64,000 bases of DNA from Alphaproteobacteria bacterium (GCA_019752515.1 JAIEMB010000011.1:62001-126000); one strand, 5' to 3'. Numbered from the stretch's first letter, positions 35,105-44,179 are shown. Notes: generated by a model not told the origin, from the sequence alone. Numbers and translations are program-made.

Positions 35105-35318
35105 TCTCGTATTGCCTTATTACTTCTTCATACGGAATGGTTTTTTCTTCTCCTTTTTCTATACGTTGGGAAATTTCAAGCGCCTGTAAATAATCTTCCT
35201 GGTCCTCAAGATATTCTTCTAGAGCATGAAGCGTATATTCATCTTTGGAAACTTGGGCTTTGGCAGCAAGCGTTGCCAAACGCTTATCTAGTTCATCGGG
35301 AATAATGAGGTAACTCAT
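35085..35318 (-). CDS. relB: RelB-like ribbon-helix-helix antitoxin
   Basis: Antitoxin for the RelE-type toxin. From the ATG at 35318 it has 77 residues; TAAGGAGAAAAGAC gives a strong ribosome-binding site, so the open frame to 35348 is not used. The N-terminal MSYLIIPDELDKRLATLAAK, with SKDEYTLHALEEYLED, is a ribbon-helix-helix DNA-binding unit of the CopG/RelB sort, followed by an acidic helix that would wrap the toxin. Confidence 0.88.
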   Translation of the reverse strand: MSYLIIPDELDKRLATLAAKAQVSKDEYTLHALEEYLEDQEDYLQALEISQRIEKGEEKTIPYEEVIRQYENDHSSH

Positions 35319-35401
35319 GTCTTTTCTCCTTAAATACGATCCTACCATATATGATTCTTTGAGAAAAGAAAGACAAGAGGTCTTTGAAAAGCATGGACCT
35401 T

Positions 35402-35560
35402 AGGAATCCTTTTAGCTCTCCTCTTTACGGCAAAGGCATGCAAGCCAACCTTTAGAAAGCCTTTGGTGTATTGGGTATGGCAAATGTAATACCAGGCGGA
35501 GCCTTTTTAGATCAAAGTGGAGGATTTAAAAGGAGTGAATCCCAGATAAGGTCACTTTAG
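35402..35560 (+). pseudogene. Unidentified gene fragment with one in-frame stop
   Basis: A 53-codon frame with protein-like composition, NPFSSPLYGKGMQANL, then TAG at 35453-35455, then KAFGVLGMANVIPGGAFLDQ, ending at TAG 35558-35560. The flanking codons show no start. It lies beside relBE and the TraF-like remnant, so it may also stem from a conjugative element. I cannot name the family. Confidence 0.35.
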
Positions 35561-35632
35561 ATTATTTTTCTTGATTTTTACGGGAAACTTAGTGATTTTT
35601 GCTAGCAATGTGTAGAAGAGGAAAAACGTATC

Positions 35633-36652
35633 ATGGTTATTCAGCAAACAGATGTAGCCATTATTGGTGCAGGGCCGATCGGACTTTTTGCCGTATTTGA
35701 GTGTGGTATGATGCGTCTTAAGTGTCATGTTATAGATTCGCTTGACATGATTGGGGGTCAATGTACGGCCCTCTACCCTGAAAAGCCTATTTATGATATC
35801 CCTGGCTTTCCTAAAATCTTAGCAGTCGATTTGATTGATAATTTGAAAAAACAAGCTGATCCTTTTGAACCTGTTTATCATTTAGGTCAGCAGGTTGTGA
35901 GTCTAGAGAAAATAGAGAAGGGCTATTTTCGATTGACGACATCAGGGGATGTGACCATTGTCTCGAAAGTTGTACTTATTGCTGCAGGTGTTGGAGCCTT
36001 TGGGCCTAATCGGCCTCCTCTTGAGGGTATTGAGGAATTTGAAGGGAAAAGCATCTTTTATTATGTAAAAAATAAGGATGATTTTAGAGATAAACATATT
36101 GTGATTGCAGGCGGGGGAGATTCCGCAGTGGATTGGTCCCTTTCTCTCGTCAACATTGCAAAAAAAATAACAGTTGTTCATCGACGTCCTAAATTTAGAG
36201 CAGCACCAGAGAGCGAGGATCGCCTTAAAAAACTTGCTGAGGAAGGACTTATCGATCTTGCAATCCCCTATCAACTGGAAGGGCTTGATGGTCAACAAGG
36301 TCATCTTGAAGCCGTTATTGTTAAGTCACTGGAGGGGGATGTAAAAAAAATTCCTGCAGATATTCTTCTTCCTTTTTACGGCCTTGCTATGAATCTAGGC
36401 CCCATTGCTCATTGGGGTCTTCAACTCAATACAACCCATATTATGGTAGACCCCAAAGATTGTTCGACTAATGTATCCGGCATTTTTGCAATTGGAGATA
36501 TTGCGACATATCCTCATAAGCTCAAACTTATTTTGACAGGATTTGCGGAAGCTGCCCAAGCTGCCCATGCGATTCGATCGGTTTTGCATCCTGGAGAGGT
36601 TTATCATTTTGAATACTCTACAACGAGTGGTGTACCTGTTTTAAATGCTTAA
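35633..36652 (+). CDS. Ferredoxin/flavodoxin-NADP+ reductase (TrxR-like type)
   Basis: FAD enzyme that passes electrons between NADPH and ferredoxin. It has 339 residues. The FAD-binding GxGxxG is IIGAGPIGLFAVFECGM, the NADPH-binding one is IAGGGDSAVDWSLSL, and the C-terminal FAD site is AIGDIATYPHKLKLILTGFAEAAQAAH. There is no CxxC redox pair, so it is the thioredoxin-reductase-like ferredoxin reductase (YumC type) and not thioredoxin reductase. TYPHKLKLI near the end is typical. It faces the kinase gene with a 12-base overlap of the stops. Confidence 0.93.
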   Translation: MVIQQTDVAIIGAGPIGLFAVFECGMMRLKCHVIDSLDMIGGQCTALYPEKPIYDIPGFPKILAVDLIDNLKKQADPFEPVYHLGQQVVSLEKIEKGYFRLTTSGDVTIVSKVVLIAAGVGAFGPNRPPLEGIEEFEGKSIFYYVKNKDDFRDKHIVIAGGGDSAVDWSLSLVNIAKKITVVHRRPKFRAAPESEDRLKKLAEEGLIDLAIPYQLEGLDGQQGHLEAVIVKSLEGDVKKIPADILLPFYGLAMNLGPIAHWGLQLNTTHIMVDPKDCSTNVSGIFAIGDIATYPHKLKLILTGFAEAAQAAHAIRSVLHPGEVYHFEYSTTSGVPVLNA

Positions 36653-39034
36653 GGACGGAGGGCTGAGGCTTGAGTCTTTGTCCTTATTTCGTTGTTGAAT
36701 GTGATGGGAGAGTTGAGGCAAAATACAACGGATCGTTGTTCCCTGGTTTAATTCGGAATCAATTTGAATGCGCCCGCCGTGGAGTTCAATGAGGCTCTTG
36801 ACAAGAGAGAGGCCTAGCCCTGCTCCAGTCTGAATGTCTCCCTTGCCGCGTTCAAATTTTTCAAAGATGCGGGCTTGTTCTTCAAATGCGATTCCAATAC
36901 CTGTATCTGTTACAGAGATTTCAAGTTCATTTTGTGAGAGTCTAGCTTCTAAAATGACCTTTCCTTCTGCTGGTGTGAATTTGATAGCATTGCTTAAGAG
37001 GTTAAAGAGAGCTTGCTTGAGGCGTCGTTCATCTACAACCCATTCATGAACGTTTTTATCTGAAAGTAAGATGAGGGTTTGTCTATTAATTTCAGCTCTT
37101 TTTGAAATAAAATCAACAACTTCTTGCAATAGATTAGGAATATGAACAAGACGAGGTTGGAGAATGAGGTAGCCGGCCTCTATAGAAGCTAAGTCGAGAA
37201 TATCATTTACAAGGTGTAGTAATTTACTCGATGATTCGAGGACACCATTTACATAATCAATTTGTCTCTCATTGAGTTCGCCAAAATATTGATGTGATAA
37301 AATTTCGGTGAATCCAATGATAGTATTTAAAGGGGACCTTAATTCACAGGATACGTTAGCAATAAATTCTGATTTTAAACGGTCAGCTGTTTCAAGAGCT
37401 TCATTTCGTTCTTGTAAGGCCTGTTGGACGCGGCATGTATCTGTTGCATCCGTATAACTTAAGAGATGATCTCCATTAGGAAGAGGAACATATCCAAAAT
37501 TTAAAACCGTACCATCTTTGCGTTTTAGTTGCCCTGTTTTTGGGATGCGGTCCGTAATATTTTCTATAATTTGAGCCTTATAAGGTTCCCATTCTCCTTC
37601 ATATTCGAAGAAGTCTTTTATTTTTTCTACAATATAGCCTAGATGATGATTAGGTTGAATTTCATCAGGAGCAAAATTCCATAAGCGGGAAAAACTCGGA
37701 TTAAAAATTTTGAGACGGTTATCACTTCCGATAACAATGACCCCCTCAAAGAGATTGTCGAGCGTTGTCTGATAGGCATCTAATAGTGTTTTATTTTTTC
37801 TTTCCAAAGCTAAATAATCGGTAACATCTTCGTACATAAATAAAAGCCCCCCCATGGGGTGAGGTGCACTGAAGATACGTAATGTACGCTCATCAGGAAG
37901 ATGCATCAGTTCTTCTTGAGGAATAACTTGTTCTTTAAGTTGTTGAAGACGTCTTTTCTTATAAGCAGGAAAGTCAGCATACTCAGGAAGCTGACGCATG
38001 TGTCTTAACTCTTCAAGAACTTCATCTAGGCGTGGATGGGTTTTTAGAAAATCTTCTTCAAAATGGTGTAAGTTAACATAAGCATGGTTATGATATTGTA
38101 AGGTTCCATCAGCATTATAAACAGCAATTGCTGTTGAAAGATGGTCAAGAACCTCGTCATGGGCTTCTATTAAATGTTTAATTTCAGCTCGTGCTTCGCT
38201 GAGCTCTGTCATATCATAGGCAACGCCTATGGTTCCTTGTCCATTCAAAGTTGGGGTCTCACAAATTCGAAAATACCGTCTCTCTCCTTCAGCAATTGCT
38301 GCACTTTCGAGAGACTGCGGTTCAAGAACATTCAATGCCTTTCGCGCGAGAGTTCTGGCAAATCGTGATTGGATAAGTTCAATGCTTTCCTCATACACCT
38401 TTTCAGAGCTTGCTTGGACTGCCTTTACATAAGTAAGGTTACAGTAAGTAATTTTTTGGTTTTGATCGCGGTGCCAAACAAGTATGGGGAGTAAGTCCAT
38501 ATTTGTTTTAAGGTTGGCAATGAGTGTTTCATTCTTTTGAAGGGTTTCTAGGAGAAGACGCTCTTTATGAATGGTTTCGGTTACATTCTTCAACCAAAGG
38601 ATAATTTTACCTTCAAAGGGCTCTCCTTCAAAAGCATAGATGGCCTCACTTTCAGAGGTATGAACTCGCATTTGAAAGGCAACTTCATCATGAATTAATT
38701 CAGCAAGTGCAGTTTCTACTTTTAAATGAGAGTTGGGATGCAAAAAGGCTTTAAAGGAAGAGAGAGTGTTAGCTGGAAAATAAGGTGAATGGTCAATGAT
38801 CTGATCACCTTCACATATTGCCCATTCTTCCTCCCGTGCCAATAGAATCTTCCTGAGGATTAGAGAAGATTCCCTCGCTTTAAGCCATAAAATACAAAAA
38901 ATGCTCCCAAGAAGAAGGAAAAGAGAAGGCCATGAAAAGGCAGCAAACAGTCCTATTGCCCAACAAACAGATGGGACAGCTCCAATAAAGAGAAATAAGA
39001 CTATGTTTTTTATTAAATTCTTAAAGGCCTCCAT
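36641..39034 (-). CDS. DivL-like PAS kinase lacking the phosphoacceptor histidine
   Basis: Membrane-anchored PAS/histidine-kinase protein of 797 residues. Two N-terminal membrane helices (about 10-55) are followed by several PAS-like regions (about 190-290, 295-430, 440-545), then an HATPase end. The H-box reads FIANVSCELRSPLNTIIGF: the codon for the usual His is TGT, Cys563 (37346-37348). In Caulobacter DivL this position is Tyr550. The N box (NLLSNAIKFTP), G1 (VTDTGIG) and G2 (GAGLGLSL) are intact. So it should bind ATP but not be autophosphorylated on His. I infer a DivL-type role in the CckA-CtrA pathway; length (769 in Caulobacter) agrees. Confidence 0.82.
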   Translation of the reverse strand: MEAFKNLIKNIVLFLFIGAVPSVCWAIGLFAAFSWPSLFLLLGSIFCILWLKARESSLILRKILLAREEEWAICEGDQIIDHSPYFPANTLSSFKAFLHPNSHLKVETALAELIHDEVAFQMRVHTSESEAIYAFEGEPFEGKIILWLKNVTETIHKERLLLETLQKNETLIANLKTNMDLLPILVWHRDQNQKITYCNLTYVKAVQASSEKVYEESIELIQSRFARTLARKALNVLEPQSLESAAIAEGERRYFRICETPTLNGQGTIGVAYDMTELSEARAEIKHLIEAHDEVLDHLSTAIAVYNADGTLQYHNHAYVNLHHFEEDFLKTHPRLDEVLEELRHMRQLPEYADFPAYKKRRLQQLKEQVIPQEELMHLPDERTLRIFSAPHPMGGLLFMYEDVTDYLALERKNKTLLDAYQTTLDNLFEGVIVIGSDNRLKIFNPSFSRLWNFAPDEIQPNHHLGYIVEKIKDFFEYEGEWEPYKAQIIENITDRIPKTGQLKRKDGTVLNFGYVPLPNGDHLLSYTDATDTCRVQQALQERNEALETADRLKSEFIANVSCELRSPLNTIIGFTEILSHQYFGELNERQIDYVNGVLESSSKLLHLVNDILDLASIEAGYLILQPRLVHIPNLLQEVVDFISKRAEINRQTLILLSDKNVHEWVVDERRLKQALFNLLSNAIKFTPAEGKVILEARLSQNELEISVTDTGIGIAFEEQARIFEKFERGKGDIQTGAGLGLSLVKSLIELHGGRIQIDSELNQGTTIRCILPQLSHHIQQRNKDKDSSLSPPSLSI

Positions 39035-39207
39035 GGCATATATTTAGTCACAAAAATCATTTTTTCACAAGAGAAGTGTTTTGAGAATGCTTTCTTTTAA
39101 AGGAAGAAAAAGACAACTTTTTTCTTGTATTCTCCCTTTCTGAACGTAAGTGGGGGAAATACTGTAGTTAATTCAATTTAACTATCGTTCGCTTGCTTCA
39201 GTGATCT

Positions 39208-39708
39208 TCATTTTCGCTCTAAGACGTAAGTCCATAAATCCTTAAAAACCCATGTGTAAAGTTCTCGTTTAAAAGGGACAATAATCTCGAGTAATTCTTC
39301 TTTGTCAACCCATTTCCATGTTCGAAATTCAGGGTGGTAGGTATGAATATCAATGTCCTCATCCCTTCCTCTAAAACGTAAAACGTACCAGAGTTGTTTT
39401 TGTCCTTTGTATTTTCCATTCCATAAACGTTTGGCAAGAGTGGGAGGTAGATCATATTTATACCACCTTTTGGATTTGACAATAATTTCTACATCACGTG
39501 TGCCAATTTCTTCTTGAAGTTCTCGAAGCATGGCTTGATCCGTGTCTTCATGAGGTCCAATTCCTCCCTGAGGCATTTGCCAGGCTGGATCTTTGCTATC
39601 GAGACGTTGGCCCACAAAAATTTTATCCTCGCCATTGAGGATCATCATCCCCACAGCAGGGCGGTATAAGGGGTCTCCAAAGTCCATCTCTAAAAACTGC
39701 ATAGACAC
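39208..39708 (-). CDS. rppH: RNA pyrophosphohydrolase
   Basis: Nudix hydrolase that removes pyrophosphate from mRNA 5' ends and starts decay. It has 166 residues. The Nudix box GGIGPHEDTDQAMLRELQEEIG is preceded by DPAWQMPQ, both typical of RppH. The N-terminus YRPAVGMMILNGEDKIFVGQR also fits. In many alphaproteobacteria the gene follows ctpA; here ctpA lies upstream on the same strand but a terminator stands between. Confidence 0.94.
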   Translation of the reverse strand: MSMQFLEMDFGDPLYRPAVGMMILNGEDKIFVGQRLDSKDPAWQMPQGGIGPHEDTDQAMLRELQEEIGTRDVEIIVKSKRWYKYDLPPTLAKRLWNGKYKGQKQLWYVLRFRGRDEDIDIHTYHPEFRTWKWVDKEELLEIIVPFKRELYTWVFKDLWTYVLERK

Positions 39709-39863
39709 TCACTTTTTTTGTCAAACTTTCGTGACGCCTTTCAAACATCGAAGGGGTGAGAAAATTTAATATTCCCGCTAAGTATGCCAAAAGAAAAGTA
39801 AAGTTTAAAGGTTTTAAATGAGATACCCAGGCCCAATCTAAAAGTTAGCTCTTTGGGCTTCAA

Positions 39864-39888
39864 GAAAAAGGGGCATAAGAGCCCCTTC
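39864..39888 (-). terminator. Rho-independent terminator of the gpmI-envC-ctpA operon
   Basis: Stem AAGGGGC / GCCCCTT with a 6-base loop. On the minus strand it ends in CCCCTTTTTC, so it works for transcripts leaving ctpA, whose stop lies about 15 bases before it. Confidence 0.78.
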
Positions 39889-39901
39889 AGTTTGGAGATG
39901 C

Positions 39902-41290
39902 TTACTTTTTTGTTTCTGTATCGTATTTTTGCTTAATAGCAATAGCTCGAACAATATCCAGGGCTCTTTTAAGTTGATAGTCTTCAACTTCTTTTTTCTT
40001 TTTCTTTTTTTCAGGATCTAAGTTTTCTTCTTCCTCTTTCTTCTTTTGCTCTTCCGTTTTTGGTTTGTCTGAAGGAAGGCTTTTCTTCTCTTGAGAAGTA
40101 TCAAGCGCATTCATAATATCTTCCTCGCGAATGCGATCTTCTTCGTTTACTTTTTCGAGGGCTGTGTGTTCTTGCTCAATCACAATGTCAGGTTCAATAC
40201 CCTTTGCCTGAATGGAGCGCCCTGAAGGAGTGAAATACCTCGCGGTTGTCAACTTAATGGCCCCTCCATTGGTAAGCGGAAGTAAGACTTGAACAGATCC
40301 CTTTCCAAAAGATTTGGTACCTACCACAATACCGCGATGATTATCTTGAATTGCACCAGCCAGAATTTCAGATGCTGAAGCAGATCCTCCATTGACAAGA
40401 ACAACGATGGGAATGCCTGCTACCATGTCACTACCGTCAGCATATACACGAGAAATGGTTTGGGGGTTTCGTCCTCGTGTTGAAACAATTTCTTGTCCTT
40501 TTGTAAGGAATAGATTGGAGGTACCAATTGCTGCGTCAAGAAGCCCACCGGGATCGTTTCGTACGTCAATCACGATACCCTCAAGCTTGCTTCCGAGCTG
40601 TGTTTTAATAGCCGTTATTGCCTCTTTTAAAAGGGGAAGTGTATTTTCATTAAAAGTAGAAATACGAATATACCCCACATTTCCTTCCAGTCGCCATTTA
40701 ATGGCCTTGACTTGAATGAGAGCACGACTAAGACTCTTTTCAAATACATCTTTGCCTTCCCTTTTAATATGGAGGCGAACTTTCGTTCCTGGCTCACCTC
40801 GAAGCAAGTCAACAGCTTCTTGAAGCGTCATACCAAAAACTGGTTTTTTATCAATTGCAACAATAAGATCTCCTGCTTCCAAACCTTCTTTTTGGGCTGG
40901 TGTGTCATCAATAGGAGAAATAATTTTAACAAGGCCATTTTCCATGGTTACTTCCATGCCCAGACCACCAAACTCCCCCTTTGTTTGTGACTTCAATTCT
41001 AAATAAGTTTTGGGATCTAAGTAGGCAGAGTGAGGATCAAGGGCTGAAAGCATACCATTTAAAGCACCTGCAAGAAGTTTGTCATCTGTGACATTTTCCA
41101 CATAGTCTTCTTTAATACGCTCAAGGATGCTATCAAACATGTGAGAATCTAATTGAGGTGTTGGAGCTGTACTATTCTCAATGGGAGCTTGTTTTTTTTC
41201 TTCTTTAGAAGCAGCGCTCAAGTAAAAAGTAGAAAGGGTGATTGTTGAAAGTAGAACAAAACCAAATAACCCCAATACGCGAGATGTCAT
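39902..41290 (-). CDS. ctpA: C-terminal processing peptidase (S41)
   Basis: Periplasmic serine peptidase that trims protein C-termini and helps control cell-wall hydrolases. It has 462 residues. An N-terminal signal or anchor (LGLFGFVLLSTITLSTFYLSA) is followed by an S41 N-terminal helical part (LLAGALNGMLSALDPHSAYL), a PDZ domain (GLVKIISPIDDTPAQKEGLEAGD), the catalytic Ser in GGSASASEILAGA and Lys in GTKSFGKGSVQ. A lysine/glutamate-rich low-complexity stretch (about 410-440) lies near the C-terminus. It follows envC with a 10-base gap, the standard gpmI-envC-ctpA order. Confidence 0.96.
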   Translation of the reverse strand: MTSRVLGLFGFVLLSTITLSTFYLSAASKEEKKQAPIENSTAPTPQLDSHMFDSILERIKEDYVENVTDDKLLAGALNGMLSALDPHSAYLDPKTYLELKSQTKGEFGGLGMEVTMENGLVKIISPIDDTPAQKEGLEAGDLIVAIDKKPVFGMTLQEAVDLLRGEPGTKVRLHIKREGKDVFEKSLSRALIQVKAIKWRLEGNVGYIRISTFNENTLPLLKEAITAIKTQLGSKLEGIVIDVRNDPGGLLDAAIGTSNLFLTKGQEIVSTRGRNPQTISRVYADGSDMVAGIPIVVLVNGGSASASEILAGAIQDNHRGIVVGTKSFGKGSVQVLLPLTNGGAIKLTTARYFTPSGRSIQAKGIEPDIVIEQEHTALEKVNEEDRIREEDIMNALDTSQEKKSLPSDKPKTEEQKKKEEEENLDPEKKKKKKEVEDYQLKRALDIVRAIAIKQKYDTETKK

Positions 41291-41300
41291 TCCTCACTCC

Positions 41301-42314
41301 TTAATAATCTGCAAAAAATGGCTTAGGATCAATGGCTTTTCCTTTTTGTCTCAACTCAAAATAGAGTTTTGGAGGACTCGAGCCATATCCTGCCATCATT
41401 CCTAATCTCTCTCCAGCATATACGGTTTGCCCAATTTGTGCATCAATTTTATGCATTCCTATAAAGACACTATGGACTTTGTCACCATGATCAATAATCA
41501 ATATTTCTCCTTGATTTTGAAAAGGGCCTTTAAAAACAACCCTACCTTGAGAAGGAGAGACAACCTCTGCATTTTTACGCGTTTCAAAAATAATCCCTTG
41601 GCTATGCGGAGCAAACTTATCTTGAAGAGCTGAATCTTCAATCACCTTACCGATAACTGGCAAACCAAGGCGACGAAAAGGTAATCCTTGAAGGGCTGCT
41701 GCGGTATTTGCTTTCTTTTCAGCTTTAGAAACAACACCGCGAACTTCATCGAGGAGAACATTCACATCTTCTTCACCTGTTAGGCGATCAATCTCGCTTT
41801 GTTTCCAATCTTCAATTTTCTGTATTTCCAAAGATTTTAGCTCACTTTTTTGGATTTCGATCGTTTGAAGAAGGTGTAAATGATTCTGGGTTTTCCATTC
41901 AAAATCCTTTGAAAGGGCTTCGATTTCATTAAGTTCAGCTTGAACACGCTGAATTTGGTGTTTGAGGGAGCGCGTAAAGATGCGAATAAGGATAATTCCT
42001 TTGAGCGTGTTCTGACCAGCCATAGGATCTATAAGGATACGAAGAGGACTCATGCGACCGAGACGGGCTAAAAAAGGAAGGTTTGTTGAAATTTCATTTT
42101 GATGGAGTAGAGCTTCCTTTTCACGTTTTTCCTTTTGGATCACCAGGTCTTCAATTTTTTTTCCGAGGACAGCTGCTTCCTCTTGAAGACGTTTCTGTTC
42201 AAGCAAAAGAGCTAATTTTTTTGTTTGAATTTCAGTAACTTCTTGTCGAAGCTCAATACAAAACCCGGGTGTGCTTAAAAGAAAAAAACTCACAAATAAG
42301 AATCGCTTACTCAT
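41301..42314 (-). CDS. envC: EnvC-like murein hydrolase activator
   Basis: Periplasmic coiled-coil protein with a C-terminal LytM (M23) domain; such proteins activate amidases during division. It has 337 residues: signal peptide (FLFVSFFLLSTPGFC), a long coiled coil (about 25-215), then the LytM domain (GRVVFKGPFQNQGEILIIDHGDKVHSVFIGM). The zinc ligands of active M23 peptidases are not kept: the usual HxxxD and HxH sites read SQGIIFE and KLYFEL. So it should be an activator and not a peptidase, as in EnvC and NlpD. It overlaps gpmI by 8 bases. Confidence 0.88.
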   Translation of the reverse strand: MSKRFLFVSFFLLSTPGFCIELRQEVTEIQTKKLALLLEQKRLQEEAAVLGKKIEDLVIQKEKREKEALLHQNEISTNLPFLARLGRMSPLRILIDPMAGQNTLKGIILIRIFTRSLKHQIQRVQAELNEIEALSKDFEWKTQNHLHLLQTIEIQKSELKSLEIQKIEDWKQSEIDRLTGEEDVNVLLDEVRGVVSKAEKKANTAAALQGLPFRRLGLPVIGKVIEDSALQDKFAPHSQGIIFETRKNAEVVSPSQGRVVFKGPFQNQGEILIIDHGDKVHSVFIGMHKIDAQIGQTVYAGERLGMMAGYGSSPPKLYFELRQKGKAIDPKPFFADY

Positions 42315-43833
42315 AAGTGTCCTCCAAAAGGGAATTTCCGGCCATGATTGAAGGTTGAGCTAAATTTAAAATTTCCAAAATAGTCGGTGCGATATCTGAG
42401 AGACTTCCGTGGTGAAGTTGTTTTTTGGGCCCATTACACATGACAAAAGGAACAGGATTCAACGTATGGGCAGTGTGAGGCGATCTAAGCTTTTCATCAT
42501 ACATCATCTCTGCGTTTCCATGATCAGAGGTAATGAGAAGACAAGCCCCTGTTTTCTCAACGGCTTCTTTAAGTCTTCCTAGACACGTATCTATTGTCTC
42601 AACCGCTTTTTGAGTTGCTTTAAGATTTCCTGTATGGCCCACCATGTCTGTATTTGCATAATTGGCTACAATGAGGGTATATTTTTGGCCGTTAATACAG
42701 TTCTCTAAACGATCCGTAAGCTCAAAAGCAGACATTTCTGGTTGTAGATCATAAGTGGCAACGGAAGGAGAAGGAATAAGAATCCGATCTTCTCCTGGAA
42801 AAACACCTTCTCTGCCCCCATTGAAGAAAAAAGTTACATGGGCATATTTTTCCGTTTCGGCAATCCTTAACTGCTTCAATCCTTCACGGGAAATGATTTC
42901 ACCTAAAACATCATGTGGTAAGGAAGGGGGAAAAAGGGTTTTCATCCATTGGTTAAGTGTTTCAGAATATTCCGTAAGACCTAGTGCTGCTGCAAAATGA
43001 GGAATTTGAGTTCGTTTAAAACCATTGAAGTTAGGATCCAGAAGGGCCATTAAGATCTGTCGAGCACGATCAGCTCTAAAATTTGCCATAAACAACCCAT
43101 CTCCCTCTTTCATTCCCCCATATGAGCCAATGGCAACGGGAAGTACAAATTCGTCTGTAATTCCTTTTTCATAACTTTCTTGGAGATAGGTTAAAGCGTC
43201 TTTGGTTTGGGGGGATCCTATAACCATTGGTTCATAGGCTTTTTGAATTCTGTCCCATCTTTTATCGCGATCCATACCGTAGTAGCGTCCAGCAATCGTT
43301 GCGAGCGTAATGTTGGGATAACTCTGAATACATTCTAAAAGAGAGGATAAATAAGCTTCAGCACTTTTCGGAGGCGTATCTCGTCCATCAAGAAAAGCAT
43401 GAATGGCTACAGGAATGTTTTGGTTGGCAAGAAGCGTTGCAAGGGTTTTAATGTGCTGGTCATGGGAATGGATTCCTCCCGGAGATAACAATCCTAATAG
43501 ATGACAGGTTCCCCCTCTTTGGCGAAGGACTTTTATGAAATCAAGAAATGCTGTTACTTTTCCAAGGGTGTGGTGTTTAATGGCCTCATTAATTTGAGGG
43601 AGATCCTGAAGAATTACTCGGCCAGCTCCAATATTCATGTGACCCACTTCTGAATTACCCATTTGCCCATCTGGAAGACCAACATAGTTCTCTGAAGCTT
43701 CAAGAAGTGTGTGGGGACAATGCGTTAAAAGTTGATCCCAAAAAGGGGTTTTTGCGTGAGCGATAGCGTTATCTGGCCCATTATCTCGATGACCCCATCC
43801 ATCTAAAATACATAATACAACAGACTTGGTCAT
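42307..43833 (-). CDS. gpmI: 2,3-bisphosphoglycerate-independent phosphoglycerate mutase
   Basis: Glycolytic enzyme that interconverts 3- and 2-phosphoglycerate with two manganese ions. It has 508 residues. The metal/catalytic parts are intact: N-terminal LCILDGWG, the serine motif MGNSEVGHMNIGAGRV, FLDGRDTPPKSA, FRADRARQI, NYANTDMVGHTG and TSDHGNAEMM. It is the first gene of gpmI-envC-ctpA. The upstream gap holds the RNA candidate on the other side. Confidence 0.97.
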   Translation of the reverse strand: MTKSVVLCILDGWGHRDNGPDNAIAHAKTPFWDQLLTHCPHTLLEASENYVGLPDGQMGNSEVGHMNIGAGRVILQDLPQINEAIKHHTLGKVTAFLDFIKVLRQRGGTCHLLGLLSPGGIHSHDQHIKTLATLLANQNIPVAIHAFLDGRDTPPKSAEAYLSSLLECIQSYPNITLATIAGRYYGMDRDKRWDRIQKAYEPMVIGSPQTKDALTYLQESYEKGITDEFVLPVAIGSYGGMKEGDGLFMANFRADRARQILMALLDPNFNGFKRTQIPHFAAALGLTEYSETLNQWMKTLFPPSLPHDVLGEIISREGLKQLRIAETEKYAHVTFFFNGGREGVFPGEDRILIPSPSVATYDLQPEMSAFELTDRLENCINGQKYTLIVANYANTDMVGHTGNLKATQKAVETIDTCLGRLKEAVEKTGACLLITSDHGNAEMMYDEKLRSPHTAHTLNPVPFVMCNGPKKQLHHGSLSDIAPTILEILNLAQPSIMAGNSLLEDTYE

Positions 43834-43938
43834 ACATATCCTCCAATCGTGAGGGCGATTCTAAAAAAAACTCTTCCCAAAAGCCAGGAGAATTTAGAAT
43901 AAGGCTTATTGGAGATATCAAAGCAATCGCGAATATGA

Positions 43939-43944
43939 TATAAT
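43939..43944 (+). promoter_or_regulatory. TATAAT -10 element of the RNA candidate
   Basis: A perfect TATAAT. Transcription about seven bases downstream would begin near 43951, exactly where the outer stem of the RNA candidate begins. The -35 region at 17 bases spacing is poor, so the promoter call is tentative. Confidence 0.35.
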
Positions 43945-43950
43945 TCTTAT

Positions 43951-44090
43951 ACTTGGATGCATGCTCTTTGCCTTTCAAGTTCCGGGTAAGTTGTCTCTGG
44001 GGGTTCACCCTCGGCACCTGCCCGGTAACTTGAAATCCTTTGAGTATAGTGGAAGGGAGTAAAGCTTTTCTGAAGGCGCTTCCAAGGATG
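43951..44090 (+). ncRNA. Candidate structured RNA between gpmI and the HAD phosphatase gene
   Basis: This 345-base gap (43834-44179) has no convincing protein frame but strong pairing. TTTCAAGTT (43973-43981) pairs with AACTTGAAA (44027-44035); directly inside, CCGGG (43982-43986) pairs with CCCGG (44021-44025), with a GGGTTCACCC apical hairpin. Outside, CTTGGA (43952-43957) can pair with TCCAAG (44082-44087), and GGAAG/CTTCC can form a local competitor. A TATAAT lies seven bases before the outer stem. The shape, with closing stem, internal bubble and apical stem, is loosely 6S-like, but I do not recognise the sequence as 6S, SRP, tmRNA or a known riboswitch. The strand is chosen from the promoter only. 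Confidence 0.42.
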
Positions 44091-44179
44091 TCTTGCTTTT
44101 GAGCGCCCAAATCTGTTAAAAATGCTAGGAGGAGCTTCTTTTTGAAGGTTGTCTTGTTGTTGAACCCTAAGGACTAAAA

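Noticed and set aside
36641-36652. Overlapping stops of the ferredoxin reductase and kinase genes as a sign of truncation
   Set aside because: Both proteins end at normal family lengths; simple convergent overlap.
43951-44090. Assignment of the structured RNA to 6S, SRP or tmRNA
   Set aside because: The SRP core motif, the tmRNA tag and tRNA-like ends are absent, and the 6S-like outline alone is not enough.
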